Shown one piece after another: positions 1 to 12,339 of a DNA stretch of 64,000 bases (within the stretch, counting starts at the first letter, position 1; every line of letters starts with the position of its first letter). The notes under the pieces were generated by a model. It was given only the letters and a program-made list of their open reading frames with translations. It made no database searches and was not told the DNA's origin. Origin of the DNA: Ricinus communis (Eukaryota; Streptophyta; Magnoliopsida; Malpighiales; Euphorbiaceae); the NCBI RefSeq assembly GCF_019578655.1, contig NC_063259.1, positions 29,375,277 to 29,439,276 of the forward strand. Reading direction: 5' to 3'. The position numbers and the translations under genes were made by a program.

Positions 1-38
1 TAGGAATACGGAAGCTGAAGCATAAATTATTTACTTAC

Positions 39-95
39 CATTCTCAAGGTCTTGAGGTAGGCATTTGTAGCATTCTCAGCAGACCAGCAACCCAT
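39..95 (-). CDS. DUF1442 family protein, exon 1 only (partial)
   Basis: First coding exon of a gene that runs off the left edge on the minus strand. The 19 codons read MGCWSAENATNAYLKTLRM, which matches the remembered N-terminus of plant DUF1442 proteins (M-x-CWSAENAT-x-AYL-x-TL). The exon ends in a good donor (ATG followed by GTAAGT, at 38-33), so the rest of the protein lies outside the window. DUF1442 proteins are plant proteins of unknown function with a methyltransferase-like fold predicted in some annotations. The start is supported by a TATA-like site about 105 bp upstream. The identification rests on a short but distinctive peptide. Confidence 0.72.
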
Positions 96-197
96 TTTTT
101 TTATGTCTTTTAAATCTTTATTTCTTTGATAGCAATAGAGGTCTTTTCAGTCTGTGCTTTGTTTTGATGATGAATGCCTTTGTCCAGGGTGGTGGAG

Positions 198-207
198 TTA
201 TATATAG
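198..207 (-). promoter_or_regulatory. TATA box of the DUF1442 gene
   Basis: On the minus strand the sequence reads CTATATATAAC, about 105 bp upstream of the start codon at 95. This is a normal distance for a plant TATA box with a short 5' leader. It is inferred from sequence only. Confidence 0.45.
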
Positions 208-3200
208 TGCAACCAAGGGAAGGTTGGTCAAGGGACTGTCAATCCAACTGGCTAAGTTAAAAACTACCACATAAGACAAGGGGCACCAATAATTCTGACT
301 ACAAATTTATGGGCAAAATTTTCTCTGGCCCTAACTAAAATTACAGGTCCAAGTTGAGCGCTAATGTCAATGTCATTAGCATTAATTGAAATTTGAAAGC
401 TTACCTGTAATTGATTATAAAACTTATGGTTATAGTTAACCTCAAAAAATTATCCTGGGGAGCTTCCAGGACACCGCCTTTCAAAATATTTAAAGCCTCT
501 TAAATACACATTGGACATTTTTTAATCACAGTTAGCTTGATATTTCTACCCTCTACACTCATTTCCTATGATTAATGCATTGGCTAGCTGTAATGTCGTT
601 TAATGGAGAGACATTAGAAAATTTTCAAATGAATAACAGAAACCTGCGGCTACGTATCAGGACTAGTTGATCCTTTCTTAGAGACAAATTATACAAGACC
701 CCCATGTTAGTCCTGACAGCAATCCAACCCAACAATCTTATTTTAGTTATGAGAATCTCAAGTATTTATGCAATTTTGATAATAATATCAGAATAGAATA
801 TGACAATGTGCGAGTTGTTAACAGTCCTCTTGTGTACGGGCTGTTTGAGGACTCTAAAATGATGGATTATACGTCAAACCATGTAATTTACTGAAATAAT
901 TATTTGTTTGAGCAGTTTGGTTTTGCTGTTCTAACTACCAATGTGAATCAGGAAGACTGTCTTTAAAATATTGATTAAAAGAGTTTTTATTTTTTATTTT
1001 TTGAAATTAATACTTTTAATATATACTCTCTTTGCTTAACTATTAAAAAGACGCTCTATAGTTTTAATCTGAATGTCAAACATATATCAGGCCGACATCC
1101 TGAAGGTATAAAATGGCTGGAGCAGTTGATGTTGATGTGTAACTGAAACTTGAAGTTACAGTAAATGGTATTGTTAGGCTAATTATGAACTTAAAACAGT
1201 TATGCAATACCCTTTCCAGCATGCTTATAGGACCCATGTAGAACAATACTTGATATTAATTGTCGACAGGAACAACAAAACAAATGCGTAGTTTAATACA
1301 CTGTCTGGTAGTTCTGAGTGGAAGGGAAAATCAAACACGCCTAATTACGCGGGACAATGACAAGAACATTAATAATTGAATCACTATTGGCAATCCAACA
1401 CACTAACAACAATTAATGCAAATAATTCTCGCTTGATATGCGAGAGACCATGACAAAAACATAGCTGAATTGCTGTTGACAGTCTCTCATGAAGTTATCC
1501 AGTACACTTGATGCAAATAATTCTCTCTTGTTCCATTATCATCAACAGCAGTAACATAAATTTCAATTCATATAATTCATTGGTGCATTGTACATTACAC
1601 AACGTCTTAGAAAATACTTGGATGTTTCTGTATTTTTCATTTCCATGCATGTATCATCCAAGAAAAGAGATGGAGGATTCTGATGGAATAGGGGCGCTAA
1701 AGGAAACAAGAGTCAACGAGCTTCAGGAGACCTGTTTTAGCAGAAAAGGACAACTTAGTTTTACCTATTTGTAATGAGATAGAAAAAAATAAATATTCAT
1801 ATCACATTTAAAATCAATGAGAAAGATTAAGAATCCATAATAAAATTTGCTGGCTATACCAAGTGGTATGTTTTTGCTTCCCGAAAGGTCTAACAATGAT
1901 CTAGATCCACATCAAGCTGCTTCCTTCTGTAACACATAGATAAACACAGCCAACCCCATTTATTCAATTTTCTGTCTTCTGGTCTCTATTAGCATTATAA
2001 GGTCCCATATCTGTCTGATCTTGCAGGGAAGATGATGCGATTTGTGGCTGTGATGAAGCTCCAACATGATTATATTCTTGTATAAATTATTATATAATCT
2101 CTGCTTCTCCCTTTCGCTTCGGGCTGCAATCAGATTCCAAGAAATTAATAATATATATAAAACCAAGAACGTGCATGACATGAGAGTCAGAAGGTGATGA
2201 GAAATGGGAAGCTTATAATATGTATAAACAAGTTGTGGGTAGAAAGATTCTGCTTAAAAATGGTAATGCATCCTTCGTAGGAGACATGTCTGCATGGGTC
2301 AACACTCTTAATTTATTTTCTAATTTGCTATAAATTGCAACATCAAATTTGTATTTTGCTGGAGAAGCTTAAAAGATCTCTTTGCGTATGCGTGTGTGTG
2401 TGTGCTCGTGTGTATATGCGTTGGCAAGAGGTGTTTCTCACATGTCTATCTTCTTCATAATATCTCAATTATTTATCATATGCAATAAGCATGTAAACTA
2501 AGTGATTCTTGAAGTTGTTTTTGGCCGTTTTGTACACGTTTATATTCTTTTGTCTACTGGCTATACGTACTTCGTTCACCACATATATATATATTCACGT
2601 GGTGCAAATATAATTCTTGATGAAACCAAACGTAGGTTTAGATATCATTGCTATCAACTATTAAATCTTCGTCGGCAAATCTTTAGGGAAAGCAAACTTA
2701 GAGCTAATCTTTAAAGTATATTTAAACAATTAAGGCAGCGCAGAAGAGGACCAAACCATCTGATACAGATGGTTTTTTTATTAGCTCCGAGATCTGTATG
2801 TACTGTAAGTAACATCTTACTTGAGAAGTGGCGGAACTTAATTCATTACTTTACTAATTTCGATGGTATCAATTATGTGCAGAAGTTTCAAGAAGTTGAA
2901 CAAGTAGCTTTACAAGGCAGGACTAGGCATCCTGTCCTATATATGTTTTAGAAGAGTGCTTCCCTCTTATGGCTCGTTTTCTGCCCACGAATGGGGTTCA
3001 AGGGTCTGATCTTCGGTGACAAATGGGATGTAAGTAGACCTTACAAGAAACTGGAAACAGATTGAATCCCTAAGCTAGTTAGCCTGTAACTAAATTGTAT
3101 GGAAATAGAAACTGAACATATCATGCAATCCGACACAACATCAAAATACGAAGACTTTTTAAGATAATATGAAACTAAACGCTGAGAAAATATTATATTA

Positions 3201-4100
3201 TTAGATGAAACATACATTACTATTATTCGTAATATTAGAACAAGCAATAGGTACCAATTAAAATAGACACCTTGTAATTTAAGAATATTAATTTTTTAAT
3301 ATAACAGAGAAAATATTTAGCTGCAAAATAAATAAATAAATAACTAAGAAATAATAATATTAATATGAAAAAGAAATATTAAAAAAAAAATTTAAATAGA
3401 AAAAAATTAAGAACCCTTCTCTAATAGAAAATCCAAATAAATAGACACAAACAGAGTTATTAAAAGTTTTTCTCAGAAAATGGTATAAAACTCTTTTTTG
3501 AAATTTATATCCGACATGGAAATTACACTTGTAAGTGACCTAAGGTTTCAATAATAATATTATATATAATTACTTCAGCATGCTAAACCATTAAATTGGT
3601 TATTACCAACCGATGTATTTCCATTCCAGAGAGTAAATATGGAAGTTAAGAGGCGGAATGTTTTAAACTGTCTCCAAGTTTCATGGTCGATTAAGGGTTC
3701 GCTTGCTTGCTAGCCTGTACTGTAATCCTCAGGGCTTGAATCCTAATAAATAGCAAAGGGTTCTTCAAGGGAAATTTGAAGCCAGCAGTTCAAAATGAAG
3801 TATTTAAACTTGTTTGCAGAAGGTAACGAAGCAGCCCAGTCCAATTGACGAGAACGTAACAAGATCTATTTTGAAGCCAGGCCTACACCGATAAAACTCG
3901 CGTTTAAGCCCATCATAAGCTTTGCCTTACCTACTCACTCGCTTCCTGTCCTTTCCCTCTGCCCTCTGTTTAAATTAGATTATAGTAGTCATCTTACTGT
4001 TGGAGAAATTATAGTGCGTGGAGTATGGAGGACTAGTTGACGAAGTAAAAGAACAGGACAATTCTCCTCCATTTATTCGCAAACTGATAAAATAAGAGAA
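208..4100. other. Intergenic region, no gene recognised
   Basis: About 3.9 kb of AT-rich DNA between the divergent DUF1442 and HIR genes. The open frames at 1508-1774, 2502-2714 and 2769-2951 resemble no family I know and lack coding character. The stretch holds a degenerate direct duplication (1351-1530), a GT-rich microsatellite near 2385-2420 and a very A-rich low-complexity stretch at 3260-3420. Confidence 0.6.
1351..1530. repeat. Degenerate direct duplication, two copies of about 84 bp
   Basis: Two stretches (about 1351-1434 and 1447-1530) share an opening like CAATGACAAGAACAT and an ending like ATGCAAATAATTCTC, with a divergent middle. It looks like an old local tandem duplication in non-coding DNA. 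No function is suggested. Confidence 0.4.
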
Positions 4101-4103
4101 AAA

Positions 4104-4110
4104 TATAAAA
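4104..4110 (+). promoter_or_regulatory. Probable TATA box of the HIR gene
   Basis: TATAAAA lies about 190 bp upstream of the HIR start codon, preceded by AT-rich sequence. Two TTGAC cores, the invariant part of WRKY-binding W-boxes, lie upstream on the plus strand at 3845-3849 and 4037-4041. HIR genes are often pathogen-inducible, so W-boxes would be plausible, but the core is short and can occur by chance. Confidence 0.35.
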
Positions 4111-4295
4111 TAAAACTTACGTGGCAAAAGGAGTTTTTCCTTTTCCTCATCTCATGCACCATGGCCCGCACATAAGAATATCAACGCTGCCCGATCAGCA
4201 CCTTCACTAACTTGTCCTCTTGAGCGCCACAGACTCTTTCTTTGCGCAGAAGAAAGCAAGCGCTAGCGAGCCTGATAATCGGGTCAATCATCTAA

Positions 4296-6360
4296 ATGGG
4301 TAATTCGTTTTGTTTTCTGTGTGGGTGCATAGACCAGGCTAGTATAGGCGTCATCGAGAGGTGGGGCCGCTTCGAGAAATTGGCTGAGCCTGGTCTCCAC
4401 TTCTTCAACCCTTGCGCTGGTCAGTTTCTCGCCGGTGTCCTCTCCACCAGAATTAGCTCCCTCGATGTCCGCATCGAAACCAAGACTAAGGTTTTTCAAT
4501 TTTATTTCTCCATTTTAATTGATTCTGATTATCCTATTTTAGGTTTTCTTTAAAACTTTAACCGACTCATAATTTGTGATTATGATCTTCAATTCGAGAA
4601 ATTAATTATGATCGTATTGTTATATAGGACAATGTGTTCGTACAACTGGTATGCTCAATTCAGTACAGAGTAGTCAAGGCAAATGCTGATGATGCTTTTT
4701 ACGAGTTGGCAAACCCTGAAGAGCAGATTCAGGCTTATGTTTTTGATGGTGATTCTTTATGATGACAACCTGTATTTGATTTATTATCTTGGATTTCACC
4801 TGATTATTATGCATTAATTTGTTTTCTTAAAGTGGTTCGAGCTCTTGTTCCAAGAATGACTTTGGATGAACTCTTTGAGCAGAAAGGTGAAGTTGCTAAA
4901 GCTGTCTTGGAGGAACTTGAGAAGGTAATTAAATTATTCCATGCTTTTCTTTAATAAGCACTTGGGCATTCATTTTGGTGCTTCCTGTTTTTGTTTGTTT
5001 AGATGCTTAATAGGGCAATATGTATATATTTTGTTGGATTCATGGAATAGGTGATGGGAGCTTATGGATACAGCATAGAGCACATTCTGATGGTTGACAT
5101 TATACCTGATGCCTCTGTCCGTAAGGCAATGAATGAGATTAATGCAGGTATCTTTCGTTTCTGGAATCTGACTCTTATTATTTCACCTGAAGTCCTAGAC
5201 CTTTTGATTTCAAATATTGGAAATAAACTTGCTGATGATTGAAAACAGGAAGTCCATAACTATAATTCTTGGAAGGATTTCTCTTTTGTTTTTGAGAACA
5301 AATCATACTAGCCTCAATTTTTATGGACTGACAGTGTGTGGTTGTTGCCATCCAGTTGTAATGGCACATGAGATGCTAAGCAGCCAAACTGAAACTTATG
5401 GTTGCTATGGAAATAGAGATTCCATCTTCAAAATGCTACTTGAGAAATGAGTTATAGTTCCTTTCTGCACATACAAAGTTCAGAATTTATCCAAATATAA
5501 TATGAAATAGTAGACAACAGTAATCTTAGATGTCTGTTATATTGGCCGTCCATAGCTGTTTTCTATGAAATCCAAACAAAAAGTTCATAAACATTATTTA
5601 GAGTCATTTGTAGATACTTTATTAGTCACTCTAAGAACATAACACTTGATTGCATATGCTTGTGATATGGCTGTAGCTTTTTTGCCTTACAACTTAGACT
5701 TTACAAATTTCAAGTCACTAGCATGAAATAGGCATCAAACTAACTCCTAAGTAATGGTTTCAGCAGTAACTAGTTTGTGATTTGCTTAAAACATCAATAC
5801 ACTTGAAGTGTTATTTTGCTCTATGGGATTGATCTTCAGATTTATGAGCTACTGGATCTTCAATTTTCATTATTTCTGAACTAACAAAGAATCCAGTGAC
5901 CAATGGCAAACTTGCTATTGATGGTTTCCTAGTCTCGCTCTTTGATTTTAGTTTGACTGTAAGTATTAAATATTTATTTTGTAATGTAGCTCAAAGGCTT
6001 CAGCTGGCTAGTGTATACAAAGGGGAAGCAGAGAAGGTGCTCCAAGTCAAAAAGGCAGAAGCTGAAGCTGAAGCCAAGTACCTTGGTGGGGTTGGTGTAG
6101 CCAGGCAGAGGCAAGCAATAACAGATGGATTGAGAGAGAACATCTTGAATTTTTCTCACAAGGTGGAGGGCACCACTGCTAAGGAGGTGATGGATCTCAT
6201 CATGGTCACCCAATACTTTGACACAATTAAAGACCTTGGCAACTCATCTGAGAAGACTACTATCTTTATTCCCCATGGCCCTGGCCATGTAAGGGATATT
6301 GGTGAGCAAATACGCAATGGTATGATGGAGGCAGCCAGTGCACAGGTGAATGCGGATTAA
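4296..6360 (+). CDS. HIR: Hypersensitive-induced response protein (SPFH/band 7)
   Basis: Five exons join in frame: 4296-4490, 4628-4748, 4833-4924, 5051-5147 and 5990-6360, giving 291 residues (family about 285-290). HIR proteins are SPFH/prohibitin-type membrane scaffolds that oligomerise in plasma-membrane microdomains and are linked to immune-receptor complexes and hypersensitive cell death. The start [11 protein letters not shown] keeps Gly2 and several cysteines, as expected for N-myristoylation and S-acylation. Further landmarks are WGRFEKL near residue 25, [13 protein letters not shown] near 58-70, the coiled region [19 protein letters not shown], and the C-terminal IFIPHGPG. All introns are GT-AG; the last is 842 bp. 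Compared with the usual MGNLFCC start, the N-terminus has a slightly longer cysteine-containing segment. Family assignment is secure; the HIR subtype is not assigned. Confidence 0.95.
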
Positions 6361-7544
6361 ACGGAGTGGGTATGCTACTGAGTATTATCCCTTTTGCATA
6401 GTATGTCCAGATTTTAAACACGTTTTTGTTGGTACTTCTGTTTGCATATAGCTTGAATAGGATGATATTGTACAGCAGGATAGTGGTGCGTTGGCAATAC
6501 AAAGTCCAATCAGGTCTAAAGAATGCAACATAAGGCATCTACAGTTGCTTTTTTTTTTTTTTTCCCTAGAAAAAGGTTCTTAAAACTCTTATTGTTGTCA
6601 ACACAAATCTGATTTAATAACCTGCGGTTAATGATTTGAAGGAAAGTCCTTAATGTTTATACAAATAATAGTTTAGGGACTTCTATGAACACAAATAAAA
6701 TTATAAGGATCTAACGCCAAAAAGTTACAATAGTTCGGTGATTTTAAAATGTGTTTGCCCTGGTTTTAAATTTAACCGAATTTTTTTAAACTTCTTGTTA
6801 AGATGGATGAAAGCTTTTATTTAAACCATGAATTCGAGCTAAGTTGGATTTCCGAAATTTAATATTTCTAGTATGCGATGAAAATTATAATTTTTTATTT
6901 ATAAAACAGTGAAATTCGTTCAAATTAAATATTTGAACAGTGATTATAATAAATTAAGATTTTAAAATATGAAATAGTAGGATACATGAGATAATTTTCA
7001 GAAGTTTACTATACGATTATTACAAACTTTAAAATTCATCAAAATAAAGCGTAATTTTTTGTTTTTGCATAAATCGAGTGATACTAGATATTTGTTTTGA
7101 CTTCCACTTCTTGGAGGACCTGAGAATAGGTTTTGCCGATTAAATATCCATAAATTTTATTGTTGTCTAATAGTGACTGGGTGTTGGAGCAAATGTCGGG
7201 AAAAGAATTGCAGTAACTCTTTTTGTCCACATAATAAAAAAAGAAAAAGAAAACAGAAGTTGATCTCGTATTTAGTTTATCAATTGGACTGAAGGGCGTA
7301 CGGTGATCGATTTGTGGTGCCAAACAGAACAGATCAATAGCAAATGGAGTTTATTGTAATTTCGAGTTAAATTCAATATGGTGAATTTAACCAAGTTTCT
7401 TTTTTCATAAATGACACGATGACGAAATTATCCTCCTTAATTTTAATTTTATGCTTGATTGAATCACATTCTATAAAATTCTATTTAACTCGTTTTAAAA
7501 TAAAAATTTAATTTAGAGTTATATCGAATTAGTTTTATAAAATT
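6361..7544. other. HIR 3' region and AT-rich intergenic DNA
   Basis: The HIR 3' untranslated region probably ends between about 6540 (a T-rich tract) and 6700 (an AATAAA at about 6695). The rest is AT-rich with no gene. The frame at 7084-7323 (-) has no coding features. Confidence 0.5.
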
Positions 7545-8590
7545 TGTTACTCGCAAATGTATAAACTGAATGATAGTACGAGCAAGTTCACCGAGAGGTC
7601 GATTTCACAAGGAACTATAGAGCATATACTACAAAGACTAGCTATCACACAAAAACACTAAAAATAAATTTAAACACTCTGAGCCAATATTTTAAGAAAA
7701 TTTAAAATTTATAAAAGGATTTAAATAAATTTAAAAGTAAATATACAAATGAAATAATTAATGAAAACTATATGATAAAATAGTATTTAGTCTAGTCAAT
7801 ACTTAGTAATCTCTTCTTTTTTTAAATGTCTAATAAATGAGATGGTGATATATATTTTTTCTAAGTCATTCAAACTAATGATGTAACCTAAATTTTTATA
7901 TATCAACATAGATTAAAATAAAAATAGTGTTTCTAATACATTTAACCTAAAGATTTTCATAACAAATATTATGATTATCAATTAGCAATAATAGATGCAA
8001 CTAGTAAAGTTACCAAGGTAAAAAAATCATCCATTAAACTTATAATTAAATAAGGTTTGTACATAAGTAAAAAAATTAAATTAAATACTTATGGAACATT
8101 AGTCTGACATATTTAATTTAATGATCATTGTAATTAAATATAAAGACATAAAAGTAAAATAGAAAATTAAAGCTCCCTTAAAATTCAGAAATTTTCCAAA
8201 TTACGAAGATGATTGATTCTCACTCTCCACTTCTTGAAAAGCTTCTGCAGAGAATTTGCAGAAAGAAGAATGATATCCCGATACAAACTGAACTCCTCTT
8301 GTTTAATTAGTCTCTACTACTTATAGAGATTTATTTTTCAGAGTCATTCTCAAATCACAATACTTCTATAGTTATCCTCTTAACTATCCTAACTAAAATA
8401 AACAACTTAAAATTGATAATTCTTAATTGCATAATAACTAATTAATTTTTCATTGTGGGCTTTGTATTTTTCGACTAGACCTGCAAAATTAGTAGTATAT
8501 ATGTCTTTATTCTAAACCTCAGCAACGACAGTCCATTTTAAGCCGATTTATATATATTTTAGATTATATTTTTTCTTTTTGGCAATTAAC
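7545..8590. repeat. Degraded dispersed repeat (probable transposon relic)
   Basis: The block opens with CTCGCAAATGTATAAACTGA, then a segment reading GAGCAAGTTCACCGAGAGG and a TCGATTTCACAAGGAA motif. This order (cgcaagtgta, then caagt-accgagg-tcga, then tccacaggga) recalls a high-copy repeat I associate with many plant genomes. The right-hand part contains no open frame. The boundaries are approximate, and the class (LTR remnant or non-autonomous element) is not decided. Confidence 0.35.
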
Positions 8591-9490
8591 ACAAAAAATT
8601 AGACAATAATACTAAAGTGAGATAATAAACACATATTTCTACGTATTATGAATATAAAATATATCAATGAATCATAAAAATATCTTAAATATATATACAT
8701 AATATGATAGCATAAACAAATATGTAAAATAAAAAACATAAAACAATTTAGATTTTTACAATCCATATCACCTCTATAAAATTGATAGATTGCAAAAATC
8801 TCATTGCATATATCAGGTCTTAATGAATTTGGATTTTGTTTCACCTAAATATGGAATAAAAATCTAAGATTCAGATTCACTATCATTATTGTCTCTAATT
8901 TGGCAGATTTTCTCGTATCTTATATGTATAATCATTTATGATAGAATCCAAAAGGAGAAAAAAAGAAAAAGTCATAGTTTTTAAAAAGAATTTTAGTGCC
9001 AATTTGATATTCGCCAAACTAATAGCCTGAACTTACCTTTTATTATTAATTTATTTATGAGCAAAACCCAAAAAGAAAAAGAGTTGGTGGAAATGGTCCA
9101 AGGAGGTTTTGAGTTGTCAATGGTCCTTCAAAATATTATCATATAATTAAATAAAAACCATTTTTCACTCAAAAATGGTAAGTGCTAGTTACTGTGTAGC
9201 TTGCATACCACTCATTCACTCAATTTTTACAGCTTAACCAACTATTATAATAAATAAATAAATAAAAACGAAAAGAAACTCAGTATTGCGCTACTAGCAA
9301 TTTCCCATATTACCCATGCAGTTGTTACATTTTATTTTTTAATTTTTATAATGGCTGAGAGTTATCCAATAGTTCTATAAGGCTAAGAGGTACTAATTAC
9401 TCCCTAAATTATCATCTCGCTCCAAGAGATATTACAAAGAAAGTCATATGTGTCTATTACTTTAAATGCTAATTTTTAAATTAATTTTAC
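8591..9490. other. AT-rich intergenic DNA, nothing recognised
   Basis: There is no coding frame with family resemblance. The 81-codon frame on the minus strand at 8599-8844 is low-complexity and rich in Tyr and Ile, as expected from AT-rich DNA. Confidence 0.5.
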
Positions 9491-9734
9491 GGTGCCATAG
9501 TTCATAGCAACTTAATCTTTTTTAATATTTTTATATGTTTATTTAATTTTTTTTTATAAAATTTAGATTAAACTTACATAAAAATATATTTTAGCAATTT
9601 ATATAAAAAATTTAGTACATAAAATTTATACAAATTTACATTTTAAATCTTTTATATAAGTTTAATCTAAATTTTATAAATTTTTATTATATAAATATAT
9701 TAAAAAAAATCACCTCATTATAAATTACGCCACC
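9491..9734. mobile_element. Small inverted-repeat element (MITE-like), about 244 bp
   Basis: The left end reads GGTGCCATAGTTCATA; the right end, reverse-complemented, reads GGTGGCGTAATTTATA. Inside these, AAATTTAGATTAAACTTA on the left pairs with TAAGTTTAATCTAAATTT on the right, so the element folds into an imperfect hairpin with arms of about 95-100 bp. There is no open frame. I could not define target-site duplications. Confidence 0.55.
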
Positions 9735-10052
9735 CTAACATTTACCTAATTCTTAATACAAATTTAATTAAAAAAAATAATTGTAGTTTTACTGATAGTT
9801 GCCCTTATAGAAATTGTTAACAACAATAATAATAATATATACTAATAATTATCAATTGGGCTTATAGTAATTTTATAAGGAGTTGTAATATTCAAATGTG
9901 CGCAATAAAATACAATATAATATTAAAAATTCTATAAATGGAAAAAGATAAAATATGATATACGTAGGTAACTTTTTTATACTATGGGCGCCTATACCAA
10001 ATATGGCTTTTTGCGCTCACAGCAAAGTAAGCATAAGTTGTTGAATTTTCAG

Positions 10053-10059
10053 TATAAAT
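10053..10059 (+). promoter_or_regulatory. TATA box upstream of the VIM relic
   Basis: TATAAAT in the context CAGTATAAATACCC is followed by a stretch with leader-like composition and a donor-like site (GAG then GTATGT) near 10192-10198. It suggests the truncated gene may still have, or may have acquired, a promoter. Transcription is not shown. Confidence 0.35.
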
Positions 10060-10542
10060 ACCCATGCCGAGATAGTCTTTTAACACAGACACTCTAAACA
10101 AAATCTCTTAAACTCTGATAGTAATTCTGTAGATCCAATCTGAAATTTAGATTGGAGTCATTTCAGGGACAGCATATTCTTAATAGTTAGAGGTATGTTT
10201 AAATACAAATTCTTTGTCTGCACAGCATATTAATTGTTTTGTTCACACTGTTATCTTCTTCGTTTCATGATAATAATCATCTATTAGCTCGTATCATTGT
10301 TCTGTCTAATCCATCTCCATAGAGAATTGTCAGATAAACCTGTCACGGTCAGTTTTGTACATGTTTAGACATAAGCATCCCTGAAATACGATTCGATTCG
10401 TGTCCATTTTCTTCAATATAATTAATTATATGTCGTCTTTAATTTCACCTTTTTAGTTTATTTTATACTGATACATGTGGAGGTTTGTTTACATCTAAGT
10501 ATAAATATGCAGTAAATTTGAAGTTCTTATAATTTGTTTCAG

Positions 10543-12020
10543 ACATCTGGTGGCAAGGAAAACGAACTTGTGCAAAATGCCGCAGCATAATTCCTTCCAA
10601 CAGGACAAGCCAACCACGTATTAATTCAACGCTCGCGGTGGCCATTCGCATGGTTAAAATGTCTAACCAGAATCCTACTACTGGAGGCCAACCTAAAGTT
10701 TACCAGGCTGTACAGAAGCAGGATAGGCCTGACCAGGCATACACCACAGAGGGAGCCAAGAAAGAGGGAATGGCTGATGCAGCAAGTGGAAAGATATTTG
10801 TTACTGTCCCTCAGGATCATTTTGGACCTAACCTAGCTGAACATGACCCAGAAAATAGTCGGGGTGTTGTTGGTGATACCTGGGAAGATAGATTTCAATG
10901 CCGGCAAAGGGGTGCCCACTTCCCACATGTCCCTGGTATCCTCGGACAGTCGGAGCACGGCGCACAATCTGTAGTCCTGTCCGGTGGATGCCAAGATGAC
11001 GAGGACCATGGAGAATGGTTCCTCTATACCGGAAGGTACCTATTTAATATTGAATAAATTACTGCACATTTATTACTCTAATTTCTTACTTAATATGCTC
11101 GCAATTTGTCTAAAAAGTGTAATTATTTCACGCAGCGGTGGTAGAGACCTTAGAGGAAATAAGCGAACTAATAAAGGTCAATCATTTGATCAAAAGATCG
11201 AGAAACTAAACGAGGTTCTACGCATCAGTTGCCGGAAAGGGTATCCAGCTGTAATAGTTATAAGGTAACAAGCTTTTCTCTTTCATCAAGCCCTCATCCT
11301 AACCATCTTTTCTTTCTGATATCAATTTTTCTTTTTCTTTTTCGTTATTAATAGATGCTACAAGGTAAAAAGGTTTTCATATCAATTAAGTGGGTGAGAT
11401 ATGATGGGATTTACAGAATAGAAAAATGCTGGAGAAAAGTTGGGCTCCGGGTATCAAATTGTTCATGTTACTAAATCCAAGAATTATTTCTTACTCTCAT
11501 ACTTTTATAAACATACTAAACTTCTGTGGTATTGTTAATATTGCACTAGGGTTTCAAATTCTGCAGGTACTTATTTGTTAGGTGTGACAACAGTCCTGCC
11601 CCATGGACAAGGTTTTCACGAGCCAGAGTTTATTTTGCCTCATCTGCTGTAAAGTAGTGACTCTTCCATTAACAACACCTTGGAAGGTGCATTTGCCGGC
11701 AAGAGTCGTACAAGGGAGAGAAGCATAAGTGGACGGGCACTTCGGACTCAAAAAGTTGTCATGAAGTGTCCTTGCCCAACTGACATCTCTGAGTTGGTCA
11801 AGAATCCTCGGGTACGTATATATACAAGATTACATGATTTAGCTATTTATTTAGTTGTGTTTACATTTAAAAAGAAAAAAGACAGTTTTGTCGCTTAATT
11901 ACATGAGGTTAACATTATGATGAACTGTGATAGGTAAACCTTGAATTAAAGGATGTGGTCCAGTTGCTTACAACTAAGATTGAAGATAAAGAAGAAAATT
12001 GTCTTCAAGAATATTTGTGA
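10543..12020 (+). pseudogene. VIM/ORTHRUS E3 ligase pseudogene (truncated, frameshifted)
   Basis: VIM/ORTHRUS proteins are plant UHRF1-like ubiquitin ligases (PHD, RING, SRA, RING) that bind hemimethylated DNA and maintain CG methylation. This copy has no PHD and begins inside RING1 (GKRTCAKCR at about 10557-10583). The SRA domain follows (IFVTVPQDHFGPN, GEWFLYTG) and splices correctly from 11035 to 11136 (SGGRDL, CRKGYP, to 11264). A later SRA piece (RYDGIYRIEKCWRKVG, about 11396-11450) is out of frame with the residues before it; another (YLFVRCDNSPAPWT) starts about 11568. RING2 has lost about 24 bp containing zinc ligands: LPLTTP (about 11663) is followed directly by LEGAFAGKS in another frame. 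The C-terminal exon is 11934-12020. Frameshifts, a missing N-terminus and the broken RING2 argue against an active ligase. Confidence 0.9.
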
Positions 12021-12076
12021 AACAGAAGACTAGCTCGAAGTAAGATCCTGATTCTATCACCGCATAATGCGAATAG

Positions 12077-12337
12077 TGAAAGAAAATATGGATGAACATG
12101 AAAGATAAAAGATGGTGATCCACAGGATGCTATAATGAAAGAAAATATGTATGATCATTAAAGTTAAAAGATGGTGATCCACAGGATGCTATAGTGAAAG
12201 AAAATATGTATGATCATTAAAGATAAAAGACGGTGATCCACAATATTGAAAGAAAACATGGATGAACATTAAAGATAAAAGATGGTGATCCACAGGATAT
12301 TCAATAGTGAAAGAAAATATGGATGAACATCGAAGGA
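12077..12337. repeat. Minisatellite, period about 59 bp, 4.5 copies
   Basis: Copies begin at about 12077, 12136, 12195, 12247 and 12308, each with TGAAAGAAAATATG followed by GATGAACAT or TATGATCAT, AAGATAAAAGATGG and TGATCCACAGGAT. The third unit is short (52 bp) and the fourth long (61 bp). The period is not a multiple of three and stop codons occur, so it is not a protein repeat. It lies about 55 bp after the end of the VIM relic. Confidence 0.85.
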
Positions 12338-12339
12338 GG

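Noticed and set aside
1508..1774. 88-codon plus-strand frame
   Set aside because: Composition follows AT-rich background, it covers part of a degenerate duplication and it has no family resemblance.
7284..7296. TTGGACTGAAGGG, identical to the first 13 bases of miR319
   Set aside because: The rest of the miRNA does not match and I found no complementary star strand within 200 bp to form a precursor hairpin.
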